This document shows, in pieces, positions 56,319 through 64,000 of a DNA stretch of 64,000 bases. The notes below the pieces were generated by a model, which ran no database searches, was not told the DNA's origin, and was given only the letters and a program-made list of their open reading frames with translations. The translations under genes were made by a program, and so were the position numbers. The DNA is from Lachnospiraceae bacterium (lineage in GTDB: Bacteria; Bacillota; Clostridia; Lachnospirales; Lachnospiraceae), in NCBI GenBank assembly GCA_017427415.1, contig JAFRSU010000006.1:53692-117691 (forward strand). The letters run 5' to 3'. Numbering within the stretch: the first letter of the stretch is position 1; every line of letters begins with the position of its first letter.

Positions 56319-57263
56319 TCATTCTGTCGCTGAAATAATCCCTTCAATTTCCTGTACTGTCGGTAAGGCAGGAATCCCGCCGGGCTTCTGTATACAAAGT
56401 CCGCCTGATACCGCACCGTACCTGCCGGCTGTTTCAAGTATTGACTTATCTATGTCTGAAACCTTCTTTACTCCTTGTCTTAACAGGCTTGAAAGGAATC
56501 CTCCCCAATATGCATCTCCCGCTCCTGTGGTATCTGTGCATTTAACCTTCATCGCAGGTATGGTGATCGCACTCTTATCTCCCATGTAATATACGGCCGC
56601 TCCGTCTCCGCCTAAGGTAAGTACCGTGACTGCAATATCATACTCCTTCATAAACGCAGGGATATTGTCCCTTCCGCCCACGAAGTCGAGCTCTTCCTCG
56701 GAGATTTTAAGCAGATCAACATAAGGGAATACCTTAAGCACTTCACTCTTACATTCTTCAAAACCCCATATCTTATCACGGAAATTAATATCAAAGCTTA
56801 CAAGTTTCCCAGCTTCTTTTGCCTTCTTTAACGCCAGCAGTACCGCATCCTTTTCCGGACTTCCCGACTGGCTGACGGAACCGGCATGAACGATATCCCA
56901 TGAGGAAAAATCAACTTTTTCAACATCACCGATACTTAAGAGCATATCAGCTCCTGGCTTTCTCGCAAAAGTAAACGATCTGTCCCCTTTTTCATCCAGT
57001 GATACAAATGCCAGAGTGGTGGTCGCCTCATCAGTAAGCTCCGGAAGAAGTATATCCACATTGTCATTTTTAAGCGTACTTACAAGAAGCCTTCCGAAAT
57101 CATCATTTCCGAGTTTTCCCAAAAAACCCGATCTTATACCGTTTCTGGCCGCACTCACAGCCACATTGGCCGGTGCTCCGCCGGGGTTGGCGGTATATGT
57201 ATTTTTCATCCCCGAAACAGGGGTAAAGTCTATCAACATTTCGCCTATACAAAGAATACTCAT
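56319..57263 (-). CDS. PfkB-family sugar kinase, fructokinase-like
   Basis: 314 residues from the ATG at 57263 with AAAGGAAATATC upstream, better than ATG at 57278. NPGGAPANVAVSAARNG at the N-terminus and CTDTTGAGDAYWGGFLSSLLRQG (ATP site and catalytic aspartate) define the PfkB family; length and FLGKLGNDDFGRLL fit bacterial fructokinase or ribokinase-like enzymes. Phosphorylates an imported sugar. No regulator adjacent. Confidence 0.85.
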   Translation of the reverse strand: MSILCIGEMLIDFTPVSGMKNTYTANPGGAPANVAVSAARNGIRSGFLGKLGNDDFGRLLVSTLKNDNVDILLPELTDEATTTLAFVSLDEKGDRSFTFARKPGADMLLSIGDVEKVDFSSWDIVHAGSVSQSGSPEKDAVLLALKKAKEAGKLVSFDINFRDKIWGFEECKSEVLKVFPYVDLLKISEEELDFVGGRDNIPAFMKEYDIAVTVLTLGGDGAAVYYMGDKSAITIPAMKVKCTDTTGAGDAYWGGFLSSLLRQGVKKVSDIDKSILETAGRYGAVSGGLCIQKPGGIPALPTVQEIEGIISATE

Positions 57264-57381
57264 GATATTTCCTTTCATATATAACGGTACCGGGATATCT
57301 TAAAACTCCCGAAAACATATTGAATGCAGTGTCATAAAACACTATGGATTCATTATAGCAAACACCGCTGTTATACGCAAG

Positions 57382-57410
57382 AAAAAATGCCCGGTAAAAA
57401 CCGGGCATTT
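57382..57410 (-). terminator. Terminator of lipoprotein gene
   Basis: AAATGCCCGGT / ACCGGGCATTT hairpin followed by TTTT on the minus strand. Confidence 0.85.
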
Positions 57411-57433
57411 AATACATAAAACAAAACTGTTCA

Positions 57434-58225
57434 TCATTTAGCTGCTGTTACGGAAATGATGTGGGGATTTACGGTATCATACCAGTAAAGGTATCCTGTA
57501 AGATCAACCTTGTCACCTACTTTAAGCTCTTTTACAGCCTTGTATACATCGGTATCCTTACCGCAAAGATAAGACTCAACTGTAAATGTGTATACGTTTC
57601 CATTAAGCTCTACGTTGAAGTAAAGGTCATCACCGTCCTGACCGCTGCCGTTCCACTTGTAAAGGAATGCTGCGTCATTACCGTCTGCATCCTTGCTTGC
57701 TGCAATTGTCATACCCTTGAACTCGGCATATCTGTTCTGATACTTAACAAGTTCATCGGTTCCGAGTAAGCTTGTAACGTCTGTAGCGGGTGCTATATAG
57801 TTGCCGTCAAGGATCTCAAATGTAGCATCTGCGATCTCCTTCTCGCCTTGGAAATCAGCCTTAAAGCCTTTTACTCTGATCTTCTGTCCCTTTACAAGCT
57901 TAGCGTAATCCTCTTCAGAGCACTGCATCTCATAGATAAAATAAGCGCCTTCATTGTCCTGAGTGTAGATGGTAGCCTTGTTGTCCCACCATGACTGCTT
58001 GTCCTGTACAAAGGTCTCTACAGTAACAGGCTCGTCTACGTTTGCTGCATCATACTGTGCATAGGTCATAACGCCCTCTGACTTGGTAAAGTCTGTCTTC
58101 TCAACTGCAGGAGTAGTTTCGTTGCAGTTATCTTTCTTGTCTTCATCCTTCTTGCCGCAGGCTGCCAAAGACATAACCAAAGCAAGTGTTAATACTAAAA
58201 CCAAAAGTTTTTTCATGTTATTCAT
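57434..58225 (-). CDS. Lipoprotein with OB-fold-like repeats
   Basis: 263 residues. Signal peptide with lipobox SLAACGKK (cysteine about residue 23), then two parallel beta-rich modules (KLVKGQKIRVKGFKADFQGEK and LKVGDKVDLTGYLYWYDTVNPH) that look like OB-folds. No known catalytic residues. Surface-attached; a cell-surface binding function is possible. Own terminators on both sides. Confidence 0.7.
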   Translation of the reverse strand: MNNMKKLLVLVLTLALVMSLAACGKKDEDKKDNCNETTPAVEKTDFTKSEGVMTYAQYDAANVDEPVTVETFVQDKQSWWDNKATIYTQDNEGAYFIYEMQCSEEDYAKLVKGQKIRVKGFKADFQGEKEIADATFEILDGNYIAPATDVTSLLGTDELVKYQNRYAEFKGMTIAASKDADGNDAAFLYKWNGSGQDGDDLYFNVELNGNVYTFTVESYLCGKDTDVYKAVKELKVGDKVDLTGYLYWYDTVNPHIISVTAAK

Positions 58226-58319
58226 CCTCTCTGTGATAGAAATAAACTCTAAACAAAAAACATTATATCCACATTTTTAAAAAATACAATACCTTATAGA
58301 TAAAATCCATATTTTATAT

Positions 58320-58350
58320 AAAAAATCCGTCTAAAATCAGGATTTTTTAT
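58320..58350 (-). terminator. Terminator of sugar ABC importer operon
   Basis: AAAAAATCC / GGATTTTTT arms with a 13-base loop, just after the binding-protein stop codon. Confidence 0.75.
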
Positions 58351-58356
58351 ACATAT

Positions 58357-59964
58357 TTAAGTATTATTTTCCGCCTTACGCTTTTTTATGATATCTTTCA
58401 GATTAATACCGATTATCACTACCCATGCTGCTATCAGAGCCGCTATCAATGCGACAGCCGGTCCGGGCAGAGGCCCTAAGTCTCCGCTTACATTTCCGGT
58501 GTTTATCTGGTCTAAATGATAGAGAGATACCATATCATCAAACATTGTATCAAAGAATTTATCATCGGCCGTCTGCTTTCGTCTTACGGCCTTTGCAGTA
58601 TTTTCTATCATCTGACCGGCTGCATCCCTTAAGGAAGCCGATCCGTTAAACACAGGAGTAACAAAGGTGTTTTCCTTATTAGCCATAAGCATTTCGGCAG
58701 CCTTTATCTTTACATCATAGTGGAGATCATTGTCGCTGCCGCAGCCGGCTAAATAATCCCTGTATTCCAAAGACTCTCCGGCCTTGGTAGTCACAGGGAT
58801 ATAGCCTTCCGTCTGTGAATATGCTATCTGTGTTTCGTTGGTGAGCAGAAACTGTGCGAACAGCCACGATGCAAGTACTACCTGCGGATCCTGCTTATTA
58901 AATATGCATACCGATGGACCCTGTGATATCATCATAGGATGGGCCGGATCAAACTGCGGTATCGGTCTGACCACCGTTTCAAAGTCTACAATCTTGTCCT
59001 CGCTTATATCGGAGAGCGGTGCATGTGATCCCATCCATGAAGCTCCCGCGGTGGAATCTATGGCAAAAAGACACTGTCCTGCATTTAGGAAATTACCGGG
59101 ATAGCTTGATATCTTAAATGTTGAAAAAGCGTATGAAGCAGCATGTTCTGCTACAGTCCGCAGTATTTCTTTTGTGGTATCGTTAAATATCAGGATGTTG
59201 CCGTTTTCATCGGAATATCCCGCATCCTTCTGCTTCAGCATGGATATCATCATATTGTCGGTGGATTTGTATATGAAGGGGATCATGGTCTTCTGGCCGT
59301 TTACGAGAAAGTTGCCGTCTCCGTCTTTTTTGGTGGCTGCTTCCGATACTTCCCAGATATAATCCCATGTAAGTATATCCGGTATCTCATAACCCATGGC
59401 TTCCACATATGTTTTATTGATATAGCAGGCTTCTGTCGAACGCATAAAAGGAAGAGCATAGAAGCTGTCTCCTATGCGGCATTCATTTAAGAACTCGGGG
59501 ACTATCTCATCCATAGCCGGTCCGTCAAACTTAAGCTCGCTGCCTTTAAGTCCGTATTTTTCATCCCTCATCAGCTCATCAAGTTTTACAACCGTCTCTT
59601 TTCCCGTAAGATAAGTAGCTATATGATCCGGATAAGTAATACATACATTGGGCGTAGTGTTGGTTGAGATATTGGTTATAACATCGTTGTATATCTTCCC
59701 GTAATCCGTATACAGCCTTATATTTACCTTAACATTGGGATACAGCTTATTAAAATCTGCCGCAGCCTTCTCATATATCCTGGACTGTGTGACATTGGTA
59801 TCATTCTTGGCCCAGAATGTGATCTCTATTTTTTCATTTTGATCGAAATCCTGCGGTATCTCAAATGTTCCGCTCCCTTTGCTTCCGTGGCATCCGGTAA
59901 GCAGCATACAGAATACGATCAAAGCCAAATATATTTTTTCCATATTTCGTATCTTGCGCAGCAT
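58357..59964 (-). CDS. Sugar ABC transporter binding protein with C-terminal membrane anchor
   Basis: 535 residues. An N-terminal lipobox (LLTGCHGS) anchors an extracellular solute-binding domain of the family-1 (maltose-type) kind (EITFWAKND, FNKLYPNVKVNI, ASWLFAQFLLTNE). The last about 40 residues form a hydrophobic helix (ALIAALIAAWVVIIGINL) with a basic KKRKAE end, an extra membrane anchor not usual in this family. Start ATG at 59964 has AAGGGGTG nine bases upstream. Last gene of the importer operon. Confidence 0.88.
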   Translation of the reverse strand: MLRKIRNMEKIYLALIVFCMLLTGCHGSKGSGTFEIPQDFDQNEKIEITFWAKNDTNVTQSRIYEKAAADFNKLYPNVKVNIRLYTDYGKIYNDVITNISTNTTPNVCITYPDHIATYLTGKETVVKLDELMRDEKYGLKGSELKFDGPAMDEIVPEFLNECRIGDSFYALPFMRSTEACYINKTYVEAMGYEIPDILTWDYIWEVSEAATKKDGDGNFLVNGQKTMIPFIYKSTDNMMISMLKQKDAGYSDENGNILIFNDTTKEILRTVAEHAASYAFSTFKISSYPGNFLNAGQCLFAIDSTAGASWMGSHAPLSDISEDKIVDFETVVRPIPQFDPAHPMMISQGPSVCIFNKQDPQVVLASWLFAQFLLTNETQIAYSQTEGYIPVTTKAGESLEYRDYLAGCGSDNDLHYDVKIKAAEMLMANKENTFVTPVFNGSASLRDAAGQMIENTAKAVRRKQTADDKFFDTMFDDMVSLYHLDQINTGNVSGDLGPLPGPAVALIAALIAAWVVIIGINLKDIIKKRKAENNT

Positions 59965-59971
59965 TCAAACT

Positions 59972-60817
59972 TCACCCCTTAGTCCCGCTCTTCTGCACAC
60001 CTGCCATTATCTGTTTTCTGAATACAAAGAACAAAATGATCAAAGGAACGGATATCACGACTACCGCAGCCATCATGGCAGGGATGTTCTCACGTCCGAA
60101 GCCGTTTTCCCTGATCTCCTGGATACCGTTTGATACAAGATAATATTTTTCATTATCCGTTATAAGTCTCGGCCATACAAAGCTGTTCCAGCATTCTATC
60201 ACTTTCAGAATGGTGATGGTGATCATGGTGGGTTTGCATATGGGTATCATAACCCTTATCAGATATTTAAAATCCGATGTACCGTCCACCTTGGCTGCTT
60301 TATACAGATTCTCCGGGATCTGTTCAAAGTTTTCCTTTAAAAGGTATATATAAAATACTGAGGTGACCGACGGAAGGATAAGACCCGTAAAGGTATTTCT
60401 CAATCCCATATCGGTGATGGTCACAAAGTTGGTGATGATGATAAGCTCATTAGGGATCATCATCAGCGAAAGAAATATGGTGAATACAATATTCTTTCCC
60501 TTAAAATCAAGTCTTGCAAAAGCAAATGCCGCAAGCGTAATGACCACAAGCATAATGGCGGTGGTAACTACGGCGAATATGACCGTATTAAAGAAATATC
60601 CTCCGAGGTTAACTGTGGTAAAGGCAGCTCTGTAGTTTTCAAAAGTCGGATCTGCCGCATAAAACTTAGGAATGTATTCCGAGTTATAAGCTCCGTATCC
60701 CTTAAGGGAAGATATGATCATCCAGTAAAAAGGGAAAAGGACGATGAGTCCCCAGAATCCGAGGAATGTATATTTTACTATATTCAGGATGATATCCTTT
60801 GTCTTTCTCGATCTCAT
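59972..60817 (-). CDS. Sugar ABC transporter permease, MalG type
   Basis: 281 residues, six transmembrane helices, with the EAA loop (YKAAKVDGTSDFKYLIRVMIPICKP) that meets the ATPase. Pairs with the MalF-type gene directly upstream (3-bp gap). The binding-protein gene starts 8 bp downstream. Confidence 0.92.
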   Translation of the reverse strand: MRSRKTKDIILNIVKYTFLGFWGLIVLFPFYWMIISSLKGYGAYNSEYIPKFYAADPTFENYRAAFTTVNLGGYFFNTVIFAVVTTAIMLVVITLAAFAFARLDFKGKNIVFTIFLSLMMIPNELIIITNFVTITDMGLRNTFTGLILPSVTSVFYIYLLKENFEQIPENLYKAAKVDGTSDFKYLIRVMIPICKPTMITITILKVIECWNSFVWPRLITDNEKYYLVSNGIQEIRENGFGRENIPAMMAAVVVISVPLIILFFVFRKQIMAGVQKSGTKG

Positions 60818-60820
60818 ATA

Positions 60821-61717
60821 TTACACCCCCTTTACCACGCTCTTTTTGCTCACCATAAGATTGATACAGGTAATGGTGAGAACTATGCAAAAGAGTATCA
60901 GGGCTGCCGCCGAAGCATATGACGGATATCCTCCGCTGCTTCCGTACAGCATATCATAGATATAACCTACAAGCGTATTCATCTGTGCCGCATTAAGATC
61001 AGTGCCGAAAAGTGCAACAGCATCGCTGTATGCCTTAAACGCGCCGATAAAGCCGGTGATCACCAGATAAAATATCATCGGTGATATCATGGGAAGCGTG
61101 ATCCTGGTGAATACTCTCCACTTTGGCGTGGAGTCGATCTTTGCCGCCTTGTAATAATCATCCTTAACACTTGCCAATGCTCCTGTCAGTATCAATATCT
61201 TAAACGGCATTACTATCCAGACGGTGTATATACAGAGCACAAGCATTTTTGCCCAATACGGTCCGTCTATGAAATCCACCGATTCCCCGCCGAAGAAGTT
61301 GATGAGCAGGTTTACCATACCATCGGAATATGCGGTCTTTTTAAACAGTATCATAAAAACAAGACCGACAGCCAGGGTATTGGTAACATACGGAAGGAAG
61401 AAAACTGTCTGAAACAGTTCTCTTAACTTCTTTATGGAGCTCAATGCCATGGCTATAAGCAGTGCCGTACCTGTAGAAAGAGGCACCGTAATGATGACCA
61501 GGATAAACGTATTCTTTAATGCCTGTAGGAAATAGGTATCGTGCAGGACATAGGAATAATTATACAGTCCGGTCCCGTTATGTGTCTGCGAAGCAAAGTT
61601 GTAGCCCTCTTCGAAGGAATATATAAGAACGTCTATCAACGGATAGATCATGAAAATGCCAAGAAACATTATCGCCGGTAACAGATACAGCCAGCCCTTT
61701 ATATTATTTTTTTTCAT
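60821..61717 (-). CDS. Sugar ABC transporter permease, MalF type
   Basis: 298 residues, six transmembrane helices, EAA loop YKAAKIDSTPKWRVFTRITLPMISP. Starts MKKNNIKGWLYLLPA, a usual MalF-like N-terminus. Next to the ATPase gene (78-bp gap upstream) and MalG-type permease. Confidence 0.92.
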   Translation of the reverse strand: MKKNNIKGWLYLLPAIMFLGIFMIYPLIDVLIYSFEEGYNFASQTHNGTGLYNYSYVLHDTYFLQALKNTFILVIITVPLSTGTALLIAMALSSIKKLRELFQTVFFLPYVTNTLAVGLVFMILFKKTAYSDGMVNLLINFFGGESVDFIDGPYWAKMLVLCIYTVWIVMPFKILILTGALASVKDDYYKAAKIDSTPKWRVFTRITLPMISPMIFYLVITGFIGAFKAYSDAVALFGTDLNAAQMNTLVGYIYDMLYGSSGGYPSYASAAALILFCIVLTITCINLMVSKKSVVKGV

Positions 61718-61794
61718 TTTTATCCTCTGTTTTTCATTTAGCAGATACTTATTTTTCAGATTTTAACCAAGATGGGTTTTAGAATCCCACCATT

Positions 61795-62889
61795 CTAATA
61801 ATAAATCCTCTCTCCGCTTTCGGCATCAAATATATGTGTCTTAGCCGGCTTAACCTTAAAATGTACGGTGCCTGACCCGGTATCTATGCGTGTCTCAGCG
61901 CTCACTATCGAACGTATCTCGACATTTTCGCAATCCTCATGTGTGGATACAATCGTGGTGTCCCTGCCCATGACCTCTATACCTTTTAGGTGTACCTCAA
62001 GCTCACCTTTTTCATCCGGGATAAAGCCTTCAGGCCTGATGCCGACATATATGTCCCCGTCTTTTGCCTTATCCGCTTTAAGGATGGCATTATCCCCGAT
62101 ATATATCTTATGGTCCTTTACGCGGCCTTTAAACACGTTGATCGGAGGTGTGCCGAGGAACTTGGCTACAAACAGATTCACGGGATCATCATATACTTCC
62201 TGGGGCTTGCCTATCTGATGGATCTTTCCGTCCTTCATGACCACTATCAGGTCGGAGATGCTCATCGCCTCCTCCTGATCATGCGTTACAAATATGGTAG
62301 TAACCTTGGTCTCTCTTTGTATCCTTCTTATCTCTTCCCTGGTCTGGAGCCTGAGCCTCGCATCAAGGTTTGACAAAGGTTCGTCCAGTAATAAGACCTT
62401 GGGCTCCTTTACCAGAGCTCTGGCTATTGCCACTCTTTGCTGCTGACCGCCTGAAAGTTCATTGGGTTTACGCTCCATCAGTCCGTCTATCTGTACGAGT
62501 TTGGCAGCCTCTTTAGCTTTTTCTATCATCACTTCTTTTGTAAGCTTCTTTTCCCCGCGGAAGTTTTGTAAGGGGAACATGATATTCTGCTGAACTGTAA
62601 GATGAGGGTAAAGCGCATAATTCTGGAATACCAGACCGACTCCCCTGTCCTCGGGTGCCATATCCGTCACATCGGTATCTCCGAAAAACACACGGCCTTC
62701 CGTAGGCTTTTCAAGTCCCGAGATAAGATTAAGTGTCGTACTTTTCCCGCAGCCCGAAGGTCCGAGCAGTCCCACAAGTGTCCCGTCCGGTATCTCAAAG
62801 CAAAAATTGTCCACTGCCACTACTTCAGTCTTTATCTTCTTATTCCTGTTCGGAAATCTTTTTGTCAGTTTATCAAGTACTACCTTCAT
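61795..62889 (-). CDS. Sugar ABC transporter ATP-binding protein (UgpC/MsmK type)
   Basis: 364 residues: Walker A GPSGCGKST, signature LSGGQQQR, Walker B VLLLDEPLSNLD, H-loop FVTHDQEEAMSI, and a C-terminal TOBE-type regulatory domain of about 110 residues. First gene of the operon, own promoter; the ATG follows TGGAGGACGT. Members of this type can energise several sugar importers. Gene name not assigned since UgpC, MsmK and MalK are not separable here. Confidence 0.9.
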   Translation of the reverse strand: MKVVLDKLTKRFPNRNKKIKTEVVAVDNFCFEIPDGTLVGLLGPSGCGKSTTLNLISGLEKPTEGRVFFGDTDVTDMAPEDRGVGLVFQNYALYPHLTVQQNIMFPLQNFRGEKKLTKEVMIEKAKEAAKLVQIDGLMERKPNELSGGQQQRVAIARALVKEPKVLLLDEPLSNLDARLRLQTREEIRRIQRETKVTTIFVTHDQEEAMSISDLIVVMKDGKIHQIGKPQEVYDDPVNLFVAKFLGTPPINVFKGRVKDHKIYIGDNAILKADKAKDGDIYVGIRPEGFIPDEKGELEVHLKGIEVMGRDTTIVSTHEDCENVEIRSIVSAETRIDTGSGTVHFKVKPAKTHIFDAESGERIYY

Positions 62890-62932
62890 ACGTCCTCCAG
62901 ATTCAGCTTAACATTTACTTTTTCTGTCCCCG

Positions 62933-62961
62933 ATTATAGCATTTAGTAATTTTATAGTCAA
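62933..62961 (-). promoter_or_regulatory. Promoter of sugar ABC importer operon
   Basis: TTGACT (62961-62956), 17-bp spacer, TATAAT (62938-62933), minus strand. Confidence 0.8.
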
Positions 62962-63020
62962 ATTGATTTAAAATGAACTGCTATTTTCAGATCGGACAGG
63001 CTTTCTCCGACGACATTTCC

Positions 63021-63056
63021 AAAAAAAAGGCTCCCGGAGAAATCCCCGAAAGCCTT
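63021..63056 (-). terminator. Terminator of tuf
   Basis: AAGGCTTTCGGGG / CTCCGGGAGCCTT hairpin followed by TTTTTT on the minus strand. The stretch 63079-63130 between it and tuf holds two more small hairpins (GAATGCTTCGCATTC; GGGCTATCGCCC). Confidence 0.8.
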
Positions 63057-63133
63057 GATTATTATATGTTCATATAGTCCATCCGCCAGAATGCTTCGCA
63101 TTCCGTCGGAATCGCGGGCTATCGCCCACTCAA

Positions 63134-64000
63134 TTATTCGATGATGCTAACAACCTTACCTGAACCAACGGTACGGCCACCCTCACGGATAGCGAAGCCA
63201 AGTCCCTGCTCCATAGCGATGGGATGGATAAGCTCGATGGTCATCTCGATGTTATCGCCGGGCATACACATTTCTGTGCCTGCAGGAAGCTCTGTAACAC
63301 CGGTAACGTCAGTTGTTCTGAAATAGAACTGAGGTCTGTAGTTGTTGAAGAAAGGTGTATGACGTCCACCCTCGTCTTTTGTCAGAACGTAAACCTGAGC
63401 GGTGAACTTCTTGTGGCACTTAACTGTACCGGGCTTAACAAGAACCTGTCCTCTTTCGATATCGGTTCTGTTTACACCACGAAGAAGGCAACCGATGTTA
63501 TCACCAGCCTGACCTTCATCAAGGAGCTTACGGAACATTTCAACACCGGTAACAACAACCTTACGTGTCTCTTCCTTAACACCAACGATCTCAACTTCGT
63601 CAGATACATGTACAACACCACGCTCTACACGGCCTGTAGCAACGGTACCACGACCGGTGATAGAGAATACATCCTCGACAGGCATAAGGAAAGGCTTATC
63701 TGTATCACGAACGGGATCAGGGAAGTACTCATCAACTGTATGCATAAGTTCAAGGATCTTATCGCCCCACTCTCCTGAAGGATCTTCAAGAGCCTTTAAT
63801 GCTGAACCACGAATGATAGGACATCCGGTAAATCCGTACTCTTCAAGCTGCTCAGTGATTTCCATCTCAACGAGCTCTAAGAGTTCCTCATCATCAACCA
63901 TATCACACTTGTTCATGAATACAACGATTCTCGGAACACCAACCTGACGAGAAAGAAGGATGTGCTCCTTTGTCTGAGCCATAACACCATCAGTTGCAGC
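63134..64000 (-). CDS. tuf: Translation elongation factor Tu, N-terminus outside window
   Basis: About 288 C-terminal residues; the frame is open to the window edge. The first residues read [19 protein letters not shown], in the GTPase domain, with NKCD ([18 protein letters not shown]), SALKALED, then domain II ([13 protein letters not shown]) and III ([22 protein letters not shown], ending [14 protein letters not shown]). Delivers aminoacyl-tRNA to the ribosome. Its terminator follows. Confidence 0.97.
   Translation of the reverse strand, partial: AATDGVMAQTKEHILLSRQVGVPRIVVFMNKCDMVDDEELLELVEMEITEQLEEYGFTGCPIIRGSALKALEDPSGEWGDKILELMHTVDEYFPDPVRDTDKPFLMPVEDVFSITGRGTVATGRVERGVVHVSDEVEIVGVKEETRKVVVTGVEMFRKLLDEGQAGDNIGCLLRGVNRTDIERGQVLVKPGTVKCHKKFTAQVYVLTKDEGGRHTPFFNNYRPQFYFRTTDVTGVTELPAGTEMCMPGDNIEMTIELIHPIAMEQGLGFAIREGGRTVGSGKVVSIIE

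Overview
The window looks like chromosome of a strictly anaerobic, Gram-positive Clostridia member, most likely Lachnospiraceae-like (Butyrivibrio/Roseburia type). The pointers are strong AGGAGG ribosome sites, TTGACA/TATAAT promoters, a tryptophan T-box, two TPP riboswitches, HydE for [FeFe]-hydrogenase maturation, a DUF4250 protein, and intracellular glycosidases (GH2, GH51, GH39-like) beside sugar ABC transporters. No rRNA, tRNA, CRISPR array or integrase was seen. Species-level identity cannot be read from the sequence.

Layout. 1-3.6 kb: trpB (cut by the window edge) behind a T-box, a YczE-type membrane protein, and the iscU/nifS Fe-S pair. 3.7-7.9 kb: an AraC regulator divergent from two Gfo/Idh/MocA oxidoreductases and a TIM-barrel isomerase, a sugar or cyclitol catabolic operon. 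8-13.4 kb: a secreted YD-repeat-like protein and a GntR-controlled ABC transporter cluster with a clear promoter/operator. 13.5-19.2 kb: HTH protein, metallo-beta-lactamase-fold protein, HEXXH lipoprotein, nitroreductase, TcdA and HydE. 19.4-27.1 kb: pheA, a beta-lactamase-type hydrolase, lacZ and a GH51 arabinofuranosidase, the last two converging on a 332-bp palindromic element.

27.4-40.0 kb is an AT-richer accessory island, all on the minus strand: a zinc-ribbon/HEPN-like/STAND/TPR protein, a secreted C39-like peptidase, and an operon of ClpP-like protease, free-standing VirD4/TraG-like ATPase, three small unknown proteins, SprT-like metalloprotease and PPP-type phosphatase, followed upstream by two WYL regulators. 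A near-identical inverted repeat lies in the promoters of both the ClpP operon and the peptidase gene. This is the best candidate here for an undescribed system, either defence-like or derived from a mobile element.

40.0-43 kb: a Mn2+-type (yybP-ykoY) riboswitch before a cation/Ca2+ antiporter, a DUF4250 gene and an M18 aminopeptidase. 43.1-49 kb: a complete thiamine salvage block (thiW-thiM-thiE-thiD-tenA, thiT, thiN) with two canonical TPP riboswitches. Between the second of these and thiW lies a third, shortened TPP-like RNA that keeps the pyrimidine-sensing arm but lacks the pyrophosphate-sensing arm. 49-63 kb: ABC exporter, sirtuin, pyrE, GH39-like enzyme, CapA protein, sugar kinase, lipoprotein and a sugar ABC importer operon (ATPase, two permeases, binding protein). 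The window ends inside tuf. Small hairpin repeats of at least two families sit in gaps between genes.
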